Shown: positions 17,360 to 27,121, counted from the first letter of the stretch. The stretch: DNA of 64,000 bases from Candidatus Anammoxibacter sp. (GCA_021777055.1 JAIQZO010000059.1:1-64000), one strand, 5' to 3'. Program-made: numbers and translations. Notes: a model not told the origin generated them from the letters alone.

Positions 17360-19765
17360 TTATTTAATTATCAAGTCCCTGAGTAAGAAAATATTTGGTA
17401 CTGAGAATTTCTTCGAACCTTCAAGGTTTTCATTGAGAAGGAAATATGAATCACCGATTACTGTTACAGATCCACTGCCGTACTCTTTGGTGACGATTGC
17501 AGGGAAATCCAGAGGTGAACAGATAACATTAGTGTCTTTGGCATTCTCAAATAGAACGGGCCAGGCTTCATGAAACTGAATCTTCGTCTTCTTATACTCA
17601 AAATCACACCACCCTAGAGGAGTGCTGCTGATGTTTAAACCAAACCGTTTAAGAAGAGGGCGCGAGGCTTCCATCTCTTCAAAACCTACTGAGATGAGTA
17701 CTCTTCCTCCGGATTTTACAAAATCGGTTAATATATCTACTTCTTTAGTTGTATAAGGTTGTGTTGGTGCAATAATGACCACTAACTTTGCCTTTAATAT
17801 CTTTTCTCTATCAAATTCCCTCAGAAGCACAGGAAAGAATCCGTTGCGTAGTAAATTGTTTCTGAGTCCACCAATAGAGTCATCCTCCCAACTCATTAAA
17901 TCGAAACGTCCCTTATGATAGTAATCTATATAGGCAACATTAAGCTTATCATAGGGCATATTGTCTTCTTTTTTGTAACCACTGTAATAATTAGATGCTA
18001 AGATCCCACTTATGGTGACAAAAATTAGCACTATAGGCAATAATATATTAGGCTCCTTTATCAATGTGATGACAGACCCGAAAATGAATAATAACGTAAT
18101 CACTATAATTAGTATGCGTGTGAATACAACACTACAATCCTGGTGACTATCTGCAAGGAACTTAAATGTGTTAAATACAAAAGGGTGAGTTATCATAAAA
18201 GTTGTGTTATGGAATGAGGAAGTATCGCCGCAAACCATCACCTTTCCTTTGCCATATGTCGAATATGCCGCCAGCACCTGATCATTTAGTGGTTCGTAAT
18301 AATCAAACTTGCGGTTACCAAGGTATGCGTTTTTCTTATTGTTTTTATAGCCCCAATCGGAATAGCAATACTTACCTACTACAATCGGTACCGCCGGTGG
18401 GGCGCATTCTACTGAAGCTCCAACCCACCATGATCTTCCTGCTTCTAAGGAGAAGTCTCTTATTATAGGATGGGCCCTCTCTTCCATAAGAAAGTCCCAT
18501 GTGTATCTTGATGGCATTGCTGAGTCAAATTTGAATTTAATATTTACTATATCCAGCACTTTGTTGGAGTTTACCATAAGACCAGCAAGATTTGTGTGGT
18601 CACCTAGGATTAGTAAACTACCGCCGCTTCTGACAAAGTCCCATACTATAAGTAACTCTTTCTGGTTTAAATCAGCACTAAGGTTAATCATTACCAGAAC
18701 ATCAGAATCCTTCAGGTTTGGGGTGGTTATTTCATCAATCATTTTGGACTGAAATCCCATCACATTTAGATGCTTCGGCATAAGTCCAAACATTCCGCCA
18801 CTACGTTGACCGTACGTTCCGAAACGTGGCTGTTCCCAGTCAAGTGATCCTTTACTGTAAAAAGTAACGGTTTTATCTTCAACTGATTCATGGTTAAAAT
18901 AAGGGGCAAAAAACATACCCATAAGGATTATAAAAGTAGCGGTGCATGGAATAAGATATTTTAACTGGTACCTTACTGGAAAAAATACGATTTTCTGGCA
19001 TTCAATTCCTTTATAAAAGAATATGGATGGACATGATATCAGAAATAATAGAAACTGAGAATGTATGTCATTTCTATCAATGAAGAATATTGTTCTTTTC
19101 AGAAGATGAAGAGAAAGTAAGTTAATGCCAACAACTATTATTGTTGCTGTAAACAAGTAGCTAATTGCTAGTATTAATCTTACTATACTTCTGTTGTTGC
19201 TTATCCCAAATATGGTAAGGTGGTATATTATGAATGAGAAAAAAATAAAGAATCCAAAGGATGACGGTCCAAGATTTAGTGTGCGTGCATACAAAAATCC
19301 GCAAATCGTTGAGAATATTTGTGAGTACGCCTGAATAAGATACCAGTAATCGTGATGATATTGGTATAAAAAGATTGCAAATGTGAAGAAAAGAGTTGTA
19401 AATAACGAGACGGTATGGGTTGCTATGGACTCTTTACGCCAATATGAAAAAAATAGTAAACAGAGAAAAAATGCAGAAATTGTTGCCAGTTGTAAAATGT
19501 CGTCTGAAATCCGTCCGGCAAATAGTGCAAAAATAATGAGACAAGTGTAAGGGATAATTGATTTTATTATTATACTAAAAGATAAATTCTCATCTTTTTG
19601 GATATTTATGGCTTTTAAAGGATTACAGATAAAGATGTATACAATCAGAGTTGTGGAAACAAGCAAGGATTCAAGTGAAGATGATATGGGACCAAAGTTC
19701 TGGCATACCAAACCAAACGCTAAAAGTATTAGAAAATGGCGAATACTATATTTTTTAGAAGGCAT
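17360..19765 (-). CDS. Large membrane protein with two GATase-like domains (paralogue 2)
   Basis: An 801-residue paralogue of the downstream gene with the same plan. About ten N-terminal membrane helices (1-285) are followed by a soluble GATase-like domain (about 300-545: SDVLVMINLSADLNQKELL, FVRSGGSLLILGDHTNLAG, YGKGKVMVCGDTSSFHN). Next come two membrane segments (about 550-600) and a second alpha/beta domain (about 610-801: AKLVVIIAPTQPYTTKEVD, FVKSGGRVLISVGFEE, YGSGSVTVIGDSYF). GDHTN and GDS/GDT recur at equivalent places in both proteins. The topology puts both soluble domains on the same side of the membrane. The function is unknown. GldG-like auxiliary subunits of ABC systems carry comparable domains, but no ABC ATPase is adjacent. 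Confidence 0.7.
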   Translation of the reverse strand: MPSKKYSIRHFLILLAFGLVCQNFGPISSSLESLLVSTTLIVYIFICNPLKAINIQKDENLSFSIIIKSIIPYTCLIIFALFAGRISDDILQLATISAFFLCLLFFSYWRKESIATHTVSLFTTLFFTFAIFLYQYHHDYWYLIQAYSQIFSTICGFLYARTLNLGPSSFGFFIFFSFIIYHLTIFGISNNRSIVRLILAISYLFTATIIVVGINLLSLHLLKRTIFFIDRNDIHSQFLLFLISCPSIFFYKGIECQKIVFFPVRYQLKYLIPCTATFIILMGMFFAPYFNHESVEDKTVTFYSKGSLDWEQPRFGTYGQRSGGMFGLMPKHLNVMGFQSKMIDEITTPNLKDSDVLVMINLSADLNQKELLIVWDFVRSGGSLLILGDHTNLAGLMVNSNKVLDIVNIKFKFDSAMPSRYTWDFLMEERAHPIIRDFSLEAGRSWWVGASVECAPPAVPIVVGKYCYSDWGYKNNKKNAYLGNRKFDYYEPLNDQVLAAYSTYGKGKVMVCGDTSSFHNTTFMITHPFVFNTFKFLADSHQDCSVVFTRILIIVITLLFIFGSVITLIKEPNILLPIVLIFVTISGILASNYYSGYKKEDNMPYDKLNVAYIDYYHKGRFDLMSWEDDSIGGLRNNLLRNGFFPVLLREFDREKILKAKLVVIIAPTQPYTTKEVDILTDFVKSGGRVLISVGFEEMEASRPLLKRFGLNISSTPLGWCDFEYKKTKIQFHEAWPVLFENAKDTNVICSPLDFPAIVTKEYGSGSVTVIGDSYFLLNENLEGSKKFSVPNIFLLRDLIIK

Positions 19766-20221
19766 TTATTAATCGGTATAAATCTCTACCTATGGTAGTG
19801 GAAAAGTCAGTAGGTCTTACCGTAAGAGGAATAATAATGTACGACCATAAAAGGTATCAATAAATTAAACGAGCGGCAAAATAAGTAAACAGTTTGAAAT
19901 ATTATCACACTGACTATATGAATGCAAATACCATATTATATTTTGTACAAAAATATCGGTTTGTTGTCTTTAAGGGGCTTTAATGAAATAATTTAAATGT
20001 TATTCTATGGTGATTTCTTCAATGCCGTTTTAGCATAAATAGTAATTTTACTGTTTATATTCATATTTCGACAATCTTTCGATATTATTAAATCCAAAAT
20101 CTGAACCTTAAAATTACTAATTATGCCCACGTTGAGCATATTACAAAAATCATAGATATCTTTTTATGACTAAAATATCAAGTAATCACTTATGTTAATA
20201 GTATGGTGTGATTTCTTATAT

Positions 20222-20267
20222 AAAAAAAGGCCCTCTTTATAGTGAAATAAACTATAAAGAGGGCCTT
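20222..20267 (-). terminator. Rho-independent terminator of the repeat-protein gene
   Basis: A 17-bp perfect stem (20227-20243 with 20251-20267, aaggccctctttatagt) and a 7-nt loop. On the minus strand it is followed by a T-run. It lies 35 bp after the stop codon of the giant repeat gene and should separate it from the two membrane-protein genes. Apart from this, 19766-20302 is AT-rich without a gene. Confidence 0.93.
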
Positions 20268-20302
20268 GATATTGATAATTGTTTTAAAAATAGATCTTCA
20301 AT

Positions 20303-23300
20303 TTATATATTAGGGTTATTAGGATCACCCTCTACAGGTTGACATTCTCTTGCATTTGGGTCTTGGGTAACCGAAATCTGCGGTCTGCAATCCGGGTCAT
20401 TCGGATCCTGTGTTTTCGCAATCTGCGGTCTGCAATCCGGGTCATTAGGATCCTGTGTTTTCTCAATTTGTGGCCTGCAATCCGGGTCATTAGGATCCTG
20501 CGTTTTCTCAATTTGCGGCCTGCAATCCGGGTCATTTGGATCCTGTGTTTTCTCAATTTGCGGCCTGCAATCAGGATCATTCGGATCCTGTGTTTTCTCA
20601 ATTTGCGGCTTGCAATCAGGGTCATTTGGGTCCTGTGTTTTCAGAATACAAGCATTACCCGCTGGATCGATAGTGGGCTGTGCACAATTCGGATCATTTG
20701 AATCACTAGTTATTAACCTTATGCACTCACGATCAATTGGATCTTGAGTCTTCAGAATCAAAGGACAGTCCGGATCACTTGGATCCTGTGTCTTTAGTAT
20801 TAAAGGGCACTCCCGGTCATTCGGGTCTTGCGTCTTCAATATCAAAGGACACTCCGGATCATTCGGATCTTGCGTCTTCAGGATACAAACATTGCCCGCT
20901 GGATCAATAGTGGGCTTAACACAATTCGGATCATTTGAGTCTGTAGTTATTAACCTTATGCATTCACGATCAATAGGATCCTGAGTCTTCAGTATTAAAG
21001 GACAGTCAGGGTCATTCGGATCAAAAGTAGGCTGAGTACATTTCAGATCATTTGGATCCTTTGTTACATTGCACTCAGGATCATTTGGATCTTGTGTTTT
21101 CAGAATACAAACACTGCCTGCTGGATCCATTGTAGGAGCCTCGCATTCCCTTATGTTTGGATCCTTTGTAGGTCCAGAACACTCCTGAATGTTTGGATCC
21201 TTTGTAGGTCCTGAGCACTCTATGTCCCGAGCATCAGAAGTTGGTGCAGAATCAATGCAATTAACATTATTAGCATCTTCTGTTATCCTGATAATACAAT
21301 CTGGATTTGCAGGATCCCTTGTCTCTCTAAACTGACAATCCGGGTTGTTTGGGTCTCTGGTAAACAATTCAATACCACAGGCCGAGTTATTTGGGTCGCT
21401 TGTTAATGCACACCTAATATCAACCGGATTTTCCGTTGGTTTTATCTGACAATCTTTATTTAACGGGTCAAATGTTAAAGACGAACATTCTGGCAATGCA
21501 GGATCAAATGTCTGACATGCTGCACTACCTGGATCTCTAGTAATTGTATCGATACAATTTATATCCTTAGGATCTGATGTCTCGCCGCAATCCGGATTAG
21601 CAGGATCAAATGTCTGCCTGCATTCAGGTGCTTGAGGATCTTTTGTCCTTTCGCATCTTGGATCAAACGGGTCAAATGTTATTTGACACTCAGTTAAAGC
21701 AGGGTCAAATGTTCCGCATCGCGGATCGCTAGGGTCTTTCGTTATAGTAGAAACACATTCAATTGCCCTAGGATCTGATGTTGTTCCGCAATCCGGGTCA
21801 TTTGGATCAAAAGTTGACCTGCATTCAGGTGCTTGAGGATCTTTTGTCCTTTCGCATCTTGAATCACGAGGGTCAAATGTTACCTGACACTCTGATGATT
21901 CTGGATCAAATGTTACACATCTTAAATCATCCGGATCTCTAGTTGGGTTTTCGCAATCCGGATTCCGTGGATCCAGAGTCTTGTTACACTCTGGGGATCT
22001 AGGATCAAATGTCTCTTTACACTTTAAATCATCTGGATCGATTGTAGGCTTGCACCTTGTATCCTGCGGATCAAATGTTACCTGACAATCTGATAATTGC
22101 GGATCAAATGTATTACACCGTAAATCATTAGGGTCAATAGTCCTATCTGCGCATTCTGGATCACGCGGATCGAATGTGAGACCACAGGCGGTGTCATTCG
22201 GATCGATTGTTAGTTTACATCTTGGGTCATTCGGATCAACCGTTCTATCACACCTTGGGTCAAACGGATCTAGTGTTATCTGACATTCAGCTGCGTTAGG
22301 ATCAAAAGTGTTACACTTTAGATCGTCAGGGTCACTTGTTATTATCCTATTAGCACACAATGAATCATTTGGATCTATAGTTACGCACTGTGTGTCCGCT
22401 GCATCAAATGTCAGTTTACATTTTAAATCGTTTGGATTTATAGTTGGTTTGCATCTCAAATCAACCGGATCAAATGTTACCTGACACTCCGTAGAACCAG
22501 GATCAAACGTGTTGCATCTTGGATCATTAGGATCTGATGTGATTCCTAAACAATCAATGTTTTGCGGGTCTGATGTCTCTCCGCAAATCGGGTCTCCCGC
22601 ATCAAATGTCTTTCGACAGAATGGATTGTTAGGGTCAATAGTTTTTGCACACCTAGGATCCCTTGGATCAAATGTCAATTGACAATCCGGATCGCCAGGA
22701 TCTTGTGTTACACAGCGAGGGTCTCCAGCATCTTTTGTTGGTTGACAATTTGGATCTCTAGGATCTAGCGTCTCTTTACATTCATCGTCTCTTGGATCTA
22801 TAGTTGCTTTACAAACCGGATCATTAGGGTCTATAGTTCTTTCGCATCTAGGATCCCTTGGGTCAAATGTTAACATGCAAACACTGTCATTCGGATCAAA
22901 TGTCTTTTCACAACGTGGATCATTAGGCTCCGATGTTGGTTTACATCCGCTTATCGGATCCAGTGTTGTGCGACAGTTATCATCCTGCGGATCCAGTGTT
23001 AAACGACATATAGGATCATTCGGATTTAATGTCGGTCTACACCTTGGATCTTGCGGGTCAAATGTTACTCTGCATTCCTGATTGCCAGGATCGTTTGTTA
23101 AACACCTTAGATCAGAGGCATCTTCTGTTGGTCTGCACTCCGCATCATTCGGGTCAAGTGTCCTTTTGCAATTTTCATCAAGCGGGTCAAATGTTTCCTT
23201 ACATCTAGGATCATTCGGATCTAATGTTGCACGACATCTAGGATCTTGAGGATCAAATGTCGGTTTTACATTACATTCATCACTTAACGGGTCTAATGTC

Positions 23301-25273
23301 AAACATCTACTGTCATTAGAATCCAGTGTAGGTCTACAGCCTGCTCTAGGGTCTAATGTCTCTTTACAGCTTTCATCTGATGGATCAAATGTAACCTTAC
23401 ATACCAGGTCATCCGGATCTATAGTAGATTTACATCTTGGATCAAATGGATCAAATGTTACTTTGCAATCAGGGTCTCCAGGGTCTACAGTAAGACACCT
23501 TGGATCTCCAGCATCCTCTGTTGGTCTACAGTCAGGATCTTTTGGTGACAAAGTTACTTTACACTCTTCTAATAGAGGATCCAGTGTCTTTCTACATTTC
23601 GGATCATTAGGGTCAAATGTAAATGCACACCTTGGGTCACGCGGATCAAATGTTACCATACATTCCGCATTTGCAGGGTCAAATGTCGTCTCGCAGCGAC
23701 TGTCATTCGGCTCTTTAGTTGGACTGCATCCTGCAGCCGGGTCTAGAGTCTCCTTACATTCCACATCATTTGGATTGTATGTAACCCTACATGCCAAAGC
23801 ATTTGGATCTGATGTAAGTTCGCAGCGTTTATCAAGAGGATTAAATGTTATACGCTCCTCAATTACTGTGCAACGTGAATCATTTGGATCGCGTGTTATA
23901 TTATTACAGCCTGCAACCGGATCCAGTGTTTCTTTACAATTGTCATCTAATGGATCCAATGTTTCCCGGCATTCTGGGAAATTCGGGTCCAGAGTTTTTT
24001 TACATCTTGTATCCCGAGGGTCAAATGTCACCCTGCAATCTTCAAGTTTTGGGTCAAGGGTAAAACAACCTGGATTTGTTGGATCAAATGTTGGTATATC
24101 TGGGTCCAGTATATCTTTACAGTTTTCATCATTTGGATCACAAGTACCTAAACATCTGGTGTCAACTGGATCTGCAGTGAACTGACACTGTGCACTACCA
24201 GGGTCAAATGTTTTCATACAAATATTATTCTGCGGGTCAAGTGTTATTGAGCATCGATCATCATTCGGATCACGTGTAGGTGAACAGCCGGCTGCTGGAT
24301 CAAGTGTCTCTTTACAATTGTCTGAAAGGGCATCCAGGGTTATTAAACATCTGGGTTCGTTCGGGTCTGCAGTAACAGTACACCTCACATCATTTGGGTC
24401 AAATGTAATCTTGCAGGCATCGTCCCTTGAATCAAATGTGACACATCTTAGGTCCTCCGGATCTCTAGTCACATTACAACCTGCTCTCGGGTCCAGTGTA
24501 GTACTACACTCAGGATTATTTGGGTCTAATGTTTCTTTACATCTGATATCTTTAGGATCTATCGTTAACTGGCATCTGATATCATTGGAATCAAATGTTA
24601 ATGTACAAGTGTTGTCGTTTGGATCCAATGTAGTACATCTGCTGTCTGCAGAATCTCTTGTGGGATTACAGCCTGCATTGGGATCTAATGTATTTGTACA
24701 TTCAGGATTAGTAGGATCCAGAGTCTCTTTACATAAAGGATCATTTGGGTCCAATGTAACCCGGCAGTTAATATCACTAGGGTCTCTGGTTGTTCTGAAA
24801 CCGCAACGGAAACTGGGGTCTTGAGTTGTACATCTTGTATCATCAGGGTCTGTAGTTATATCTGTACAGTTTGGGTCGTCAGGATTGAATGTAGGTGTAC
24901 ATCTCGGGTCATCAGGATCTCTCGTTAATGATCGTGGTATACAACGTGGGTCGTTTGGATCTTGTGTTCTTGGCGGCGGGGTCTCTTCTAACGCCTTTCC
25001 TTTTCTTTGTACTTCATAAGCGAGACCTTGTAGCCTCGTTTTCACTTCTTTTATCGTCTCATTATCAAGTTTTTTCTTGCGGGTTACCAGGTTAATAATT
25101 CGTCCCTGGTTTTCCCAGGCATTAAGGGTGTCAGTTAACCTGTTTTCATGTATGGGGGACTGTGCGTATATTTCATCCCCATTACACGATTTTATTACAT
25201 TTTGGGAAATAAAAATAAATGCAGTACATACAAGTAATGCGGTAAAAGGTAAAGATTTCTTTATTCCTTTCAT
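20303..25273 (-). CDS. Giant secreted Asp-Pro/Cys repeat protein, about 135 units
   Basis: A 1656-residue protein. GGAGG lies 6-8 bp before the ATG. A signal peptide (about 1-40, hydrophobic FTALLVCTAFIFIS, ending near IYAQ) precedes a short helical segment (about 45-98). The whole remainder is repeats. I count about 135 units, each ending in a single Cys. Most are 11 residues with the pattern xxT(F/L/I)DPxDxxC; 10- to 14-residue variants are interspersed and the last units are 15 residues (KTQDPNDPDCRPQIE type). A larger order is visible: units with AGC (TLDPxAGCxPT) recur about every 8-11 units in the first half. No CxxCH haem site, catalytic domain or sorting signal was seen. Each unit could bind cations through Asp or pair through disulphides, giving a long rod or matrix protein; this is inference. 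I recognise no named family. Confidence 0.85.
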   Translation of the reverse strand: MKGIKKSLPFTALLVCTAFIFISQNVIKSCNGDEIYAQSPIHENRLTDTLNAWENQGRIINLVTRKKKLDNETIKEVKTRLQGLAYEVQRKGKALEETPPPRTQDPNDPRCIPRSLTRDPDDPRCTPTFNPDDPNCTDITTDPDDTRCTTQDPSFRCGFRTTRDPSDINCRVTLDPNDPLCKETLDPTNPECTNTLDPNAGCNPTRDSADSRCTTLDPNDNTCTLTFDSNDIRCQLTIDPKDIRCKETLDPNNPECSTTLDPRAGCNVTRDPEDLRCVTFDSRDDACKITFDPNDVRCTVTADPNEPRCLITLDALSDNCKETLDPAAGCSPTRDPNDDRCSITLDPQNNICMKTFDPGSAQCQFTADPVDTRCLGTCDPNDENCKDILDPDIPTFDPTNPGCFTLDPKLEDCRVTFDPRDTRCKKTLDPNFPECRETLDPLDDNCKETLDPVAGCNNITRDPNDSRCTVIEERITFNPLDKRCELTSDPNALACRVTYNPNDVECKETLDPAAGCSPTKEPNDSRCETTFDPANAECMVTFDPRDPRCAFTFDPNDPKCRKTLDPLLEECKVTLSPKDPDCRPTEDAGDPRCLTVDPGDPDCKVTFDPFDPRCKSTIDPDDLVCKVTFDPSDESCKETLDPRAGCRPTLDSNDSRCLTLDPLSDECNVKPTFDPQDPRCRATLDPNDPRCKETFDPLDENCKRTLDPNDAECRPTEDASDLRCLTNDPGNQECRVTFDPQDPRCRPTLNPNDPICRLTLDPQDDNCRTTLDPISGCKPTSEPNDPRCEKTFDPNDSVCMLTFDPRDPRCERTIDPNDPVCKATIDPRDDECKETLDPRDPNCQPTKDAGDPRCVTQDPGDPDCQLTFDPRDPRCAKTIDPNNPFCRKTFDAGDPICGETSDPQNIDCLGITSDPNDPRCNTFDPGSTECQVTFDPVDLRCKPTINPNDLKCKLTFDAADTQCVTIDPNDSLCANRIITSDPDDLKCNTFDPNAAECQITLDPFDPRCDRTVDPNDPRCKLTIDPNDTACGLTFDPRDPECADRTIDPNDLRCNTFDPQLSDCQVTFDPQDTRCKPTIDPDDLKCKETFDPRSPECNKTLDPRNPDCENPTRDPDDLRCVTFDPESSECQVTFDPRDSRCERTKDPQAPECRSTFDPNDPDCGTTSDPRAIECVSTITKDPSDPRCGTFDPALTECQITFDPFDPRCERTKDPQAPECRQTFDPANPDCGETSDPKDINCIDTITRDPGSAACQTFDPALPECSSLTFDPLNKDCQIKPTENPVDIRCALTSDPNNSACGIELFTRDPNNPDCQFRETRDPANPDCIIRITEDANNVNCIDSAPTSDARDIECSGPTKDPNIQECSGPTKDPNIRECEAPTMDPAGSVCILKTQDPNDPECNVTKDPNDLKCTQPTFDPNDPDCPLILKTQDPIDRECIRLITTDSNDPNCVKPTIDPAGNVCILKTQDPNDPECPLILKTQDPNDRECPLILKTQDPSDPDCPLILKTQDPIDRECIRLITSDSNDPNCAQPTIDPAGNACILKTQDPNDPDCKPQIEKTQDPNDPDCRPQIEKTQDPNDPDCRPQIEKTQDPNDPDCRPQIEKTQDPNDPDCRPQIAKTQDPNDPDCRPQISVTQDPNARECQPVEGDPNNPNI
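20386..20655 (-). repeat. 45-bp near-identical tandem array inside the repeat gene
   Basis: Six 45-bp units starting at 20386, 20431, 20476, 20521, 20566 and 20611, all beginning tgcaatc(c/a)gg. They encode the 15-residue unit at the C-terminus of the giant protein. They differ at only a few bases each, whereas the upstream units have drifted, so this end expanded recently. Confidence 0.93.
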
Positions 25274-25317
25274 ACGAATGCCTCCAAAAAGACTGTAAAG
25301 GATATAATAACTACATC

Positions 25318-25712
25318 ACAATTTATTTAGAATAATTTTTTAATGCATTTAGCTCCTCTCTTGTATTAACGTTTGTTTAAGGGATATTATTATATTTTCT
25401 TATATCTGCCTTTATGTAAAATGTCAAATCTTTATATTCTTTACCTTTACCAGAGTGAAAACGTCTATAACTTTTTAAGTTCCACTCTTTAATAGAATGC
25501 GTGTAATTGCTCTAACGGACTGTTATTTTTAGGTATTACATTGATGTTACAACATAGTATATACTTTATCGGAATTTTTGGATTGGAACTTAAGCATATT
25601 AATTAAATTTATATCAACGAGCGAGATGTTGCAAACAACGATAAAAGGATGGTATCTTTTTGAATTAATAGTGTTAGTGTAAATCTCTCCAAGAGGCCTT
25701 TTTTTGTCATAA
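25318..25712 (-). pseudogene. Decayed duplicate of mobA
   Basis: On the minus strand this stretch aligns with the intact mobA at 26528-27121. Matching DNA words include atagaatgcgtg, attaattaaattta and gtgtaaat, in the same order and spacing. The end corresponds to the C-terminal KxxxALKxx region, and the start fades where the GGPLGG-like region of MobA would be. Frameshifts and stops prevent a continuous reading frame. It is a partial tandem duplication of the mobA neighbourhood that has decayed. Confidence 0.8.
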
Positions 25713-26527
25713 TATTAACCCGGAAATTAAATATATGAACTATTTGGTCCTAAACACTGCTTAACTGGTAGTTATGTAGGGCTTTACGTTCTTATGTGTT
25801 TCGTGTGTCTCGTTGTCGTGTAAATAAGTGGCAACACTAAACAAAAGAGATGATTTAACCCTTATTTTGAAAGAAATAAGAGCTAAGATGCAAAAATTGT
25901 ACAATTGTTCGACAGAGTGAACTAGACGCCGCCGACGCAGATGTTGAAGCATTAAGATTTTCTTATGGTATTACCATGTAAAAACCTGTTTTTGAGAAAG
26001 AAATCCTAGCTGTATATTCTTAAGTTATTTACAACAGTATAGTTACTGGTTATTTGATACTAGATCTAGATGCTTGATAATTTATTCATAGTAAAACTTG
26101 TTTTTTAAGAAAATTTTTAACAGATTTGATTAGGTTCATCGGAGTGCAAAATTTATTTTGCTATGGATTCTATTGTAGAAATGGAAGATGTAAGATTCGA
26201 ATTAACGGTTTCCACCAGATGTGATTCAATCATCTTCTGAAAATTTAGAGAGACATTGAAAGCAGGTAATCATCAATCTTGTTAGAAAACCTATTTTAAG
26301 ATTGTATTACTATCTGATTTCAGCAAGATAAATCTTGCACTCAGTATATTTCTACAATTTAATGCTTTATTCTGAATTCTGTCTCCTGAATTCTGTATTC
26401 TGTATTCTCTATTTGGTTGCGGCTTCGCCGCATTATGGTATTACAATGTAGAAACCTGTTTTTTGAGAAAAAATCCTTGCTGTGCTTTGTTAAGTCAGCA
26501 TTTTATAATTATATTATGATTTAGGTA
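25713..26527. other. Repeat-laden intergenic region between mobA copies
   Basis: No gene is supported. It contains fragments of the modular palindromic repeat in reverse orientation (about 25965-26005, 26018-26115 and 26410-26475, with ggttgcggcttcgccgc at 26413-26429). It also contains the right member of the long inverted pair (about 26105-26285). Confidence 0.65.
26105..26285. repeat. Right member of the long inverted repeat pair
   Basis: The reverse complement of this segment matches positions 1-165, including the block gagtgcaaaatttattttgc and the block gattcgaattaacggttt. A shorter related word, agataaatcttgcactc, follows at about 26326. Confidence 0.8.
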
Positions 26528-27121
26528 TTAAGAATAGTCTTTTAACGCGTTTAACTCATCTCTGGTATTAACATTAGTTAGAGGGTTGTTTTTATATATT
26601 CTTATAGCTGCGGGGATATTAAACTTTACTTTTCTGACTTTTACCAGAGAGAAAAAGTCTGAAATTTTTAAGTTCCCACTCTCTATCTGTATTTTTATGG
26701 GACTGATGCATGCCTTTGAATAGAATGCGTGCAATGGTTCTAATTGCCCTTTATTCTCAGGTATTACAACATCATACACATTTTTATCAGAATCTTTTGT
26801 AAAGGACTTAAGCTTATTAATTAAATTTATTTCAACGAACGGCATGTCGCAAGCAAGGATAAAAGTATGGTAACTATTTGAATTAAGCAGCCCAGTGTAA
26901 ATTCCTCCAAGCGGTCCTTTATCATGGTAAGTATCAACTACAATTGGAACGTTAAAATCTTTGTATGTTTCTGGTGAGTTTGCAGATATGATAACTTCGT
27001 TAAAAAGCCCTTTTAAAAGCTCTATTTGATGTTCGAGAAATGTTTTTCCCCTAAAGTTAATGAGGGCTTTATTTGTTCCCATTCGCCGGCTTTTACCTCC
27101 GGCAAGTATTATTGCAGTCAT
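26528..27121 (-). CDS. mobA: Molybdenum cofactor guanylyltransferase
   Basis: A 197-residue protein from the ATG at 27121, chosen because MTAIILAGGKSRRMG is the family N-terminus; the longer frame begins with TTG. MobA transfers GMP from GTP to molybdopterin to make the bis-MGD or MGD cofactor of nitrate-reductase and formate-dehydrogenase type enzymes. Visible motifs are LAGGKSRRMGTNKALINF (nucleotide loop), HDKGPLGGIYTGL, FILACDMPFVEINLI (metal-binding Asp) and VIPENKGQLEPLHAFYSKAC. No other cofactor genes are adjacent. A decayed copy of this gene lies just downstream at 25.3-25.7 kb. Confidence 0.9.
   Translation of the reverse strand: MTAIILAGGKSRRMGTNKALINFRGKTFLEHQIELLKGLFNEVIISANSPETYKDFNVPIVVDTYHDKGPLGGIYTGLLNSNSYHTFILACDMPFVEINLINKLKSFTKDSDKNVYDVVIPENKGQLEPLHAFYSKACISPIKIQIESGNLKISDFFSLVKVRKVKFNIPAAIRIYKNNPLTNVNTRDELNALKDYS

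Noticed and set aside
20386..20655. Possible CRISPR array (regular repeats)
   Set aside because: The 45-bp units are contiguous without spacers and lie in frame inside a coding sequence.
23463..24824. Long plus-strand open frames opposite the giant repeat gene
   Set aside because: They are shadows caused by the low-complexity repeat codons; serine/glycine-rich periodic translations without start signals.
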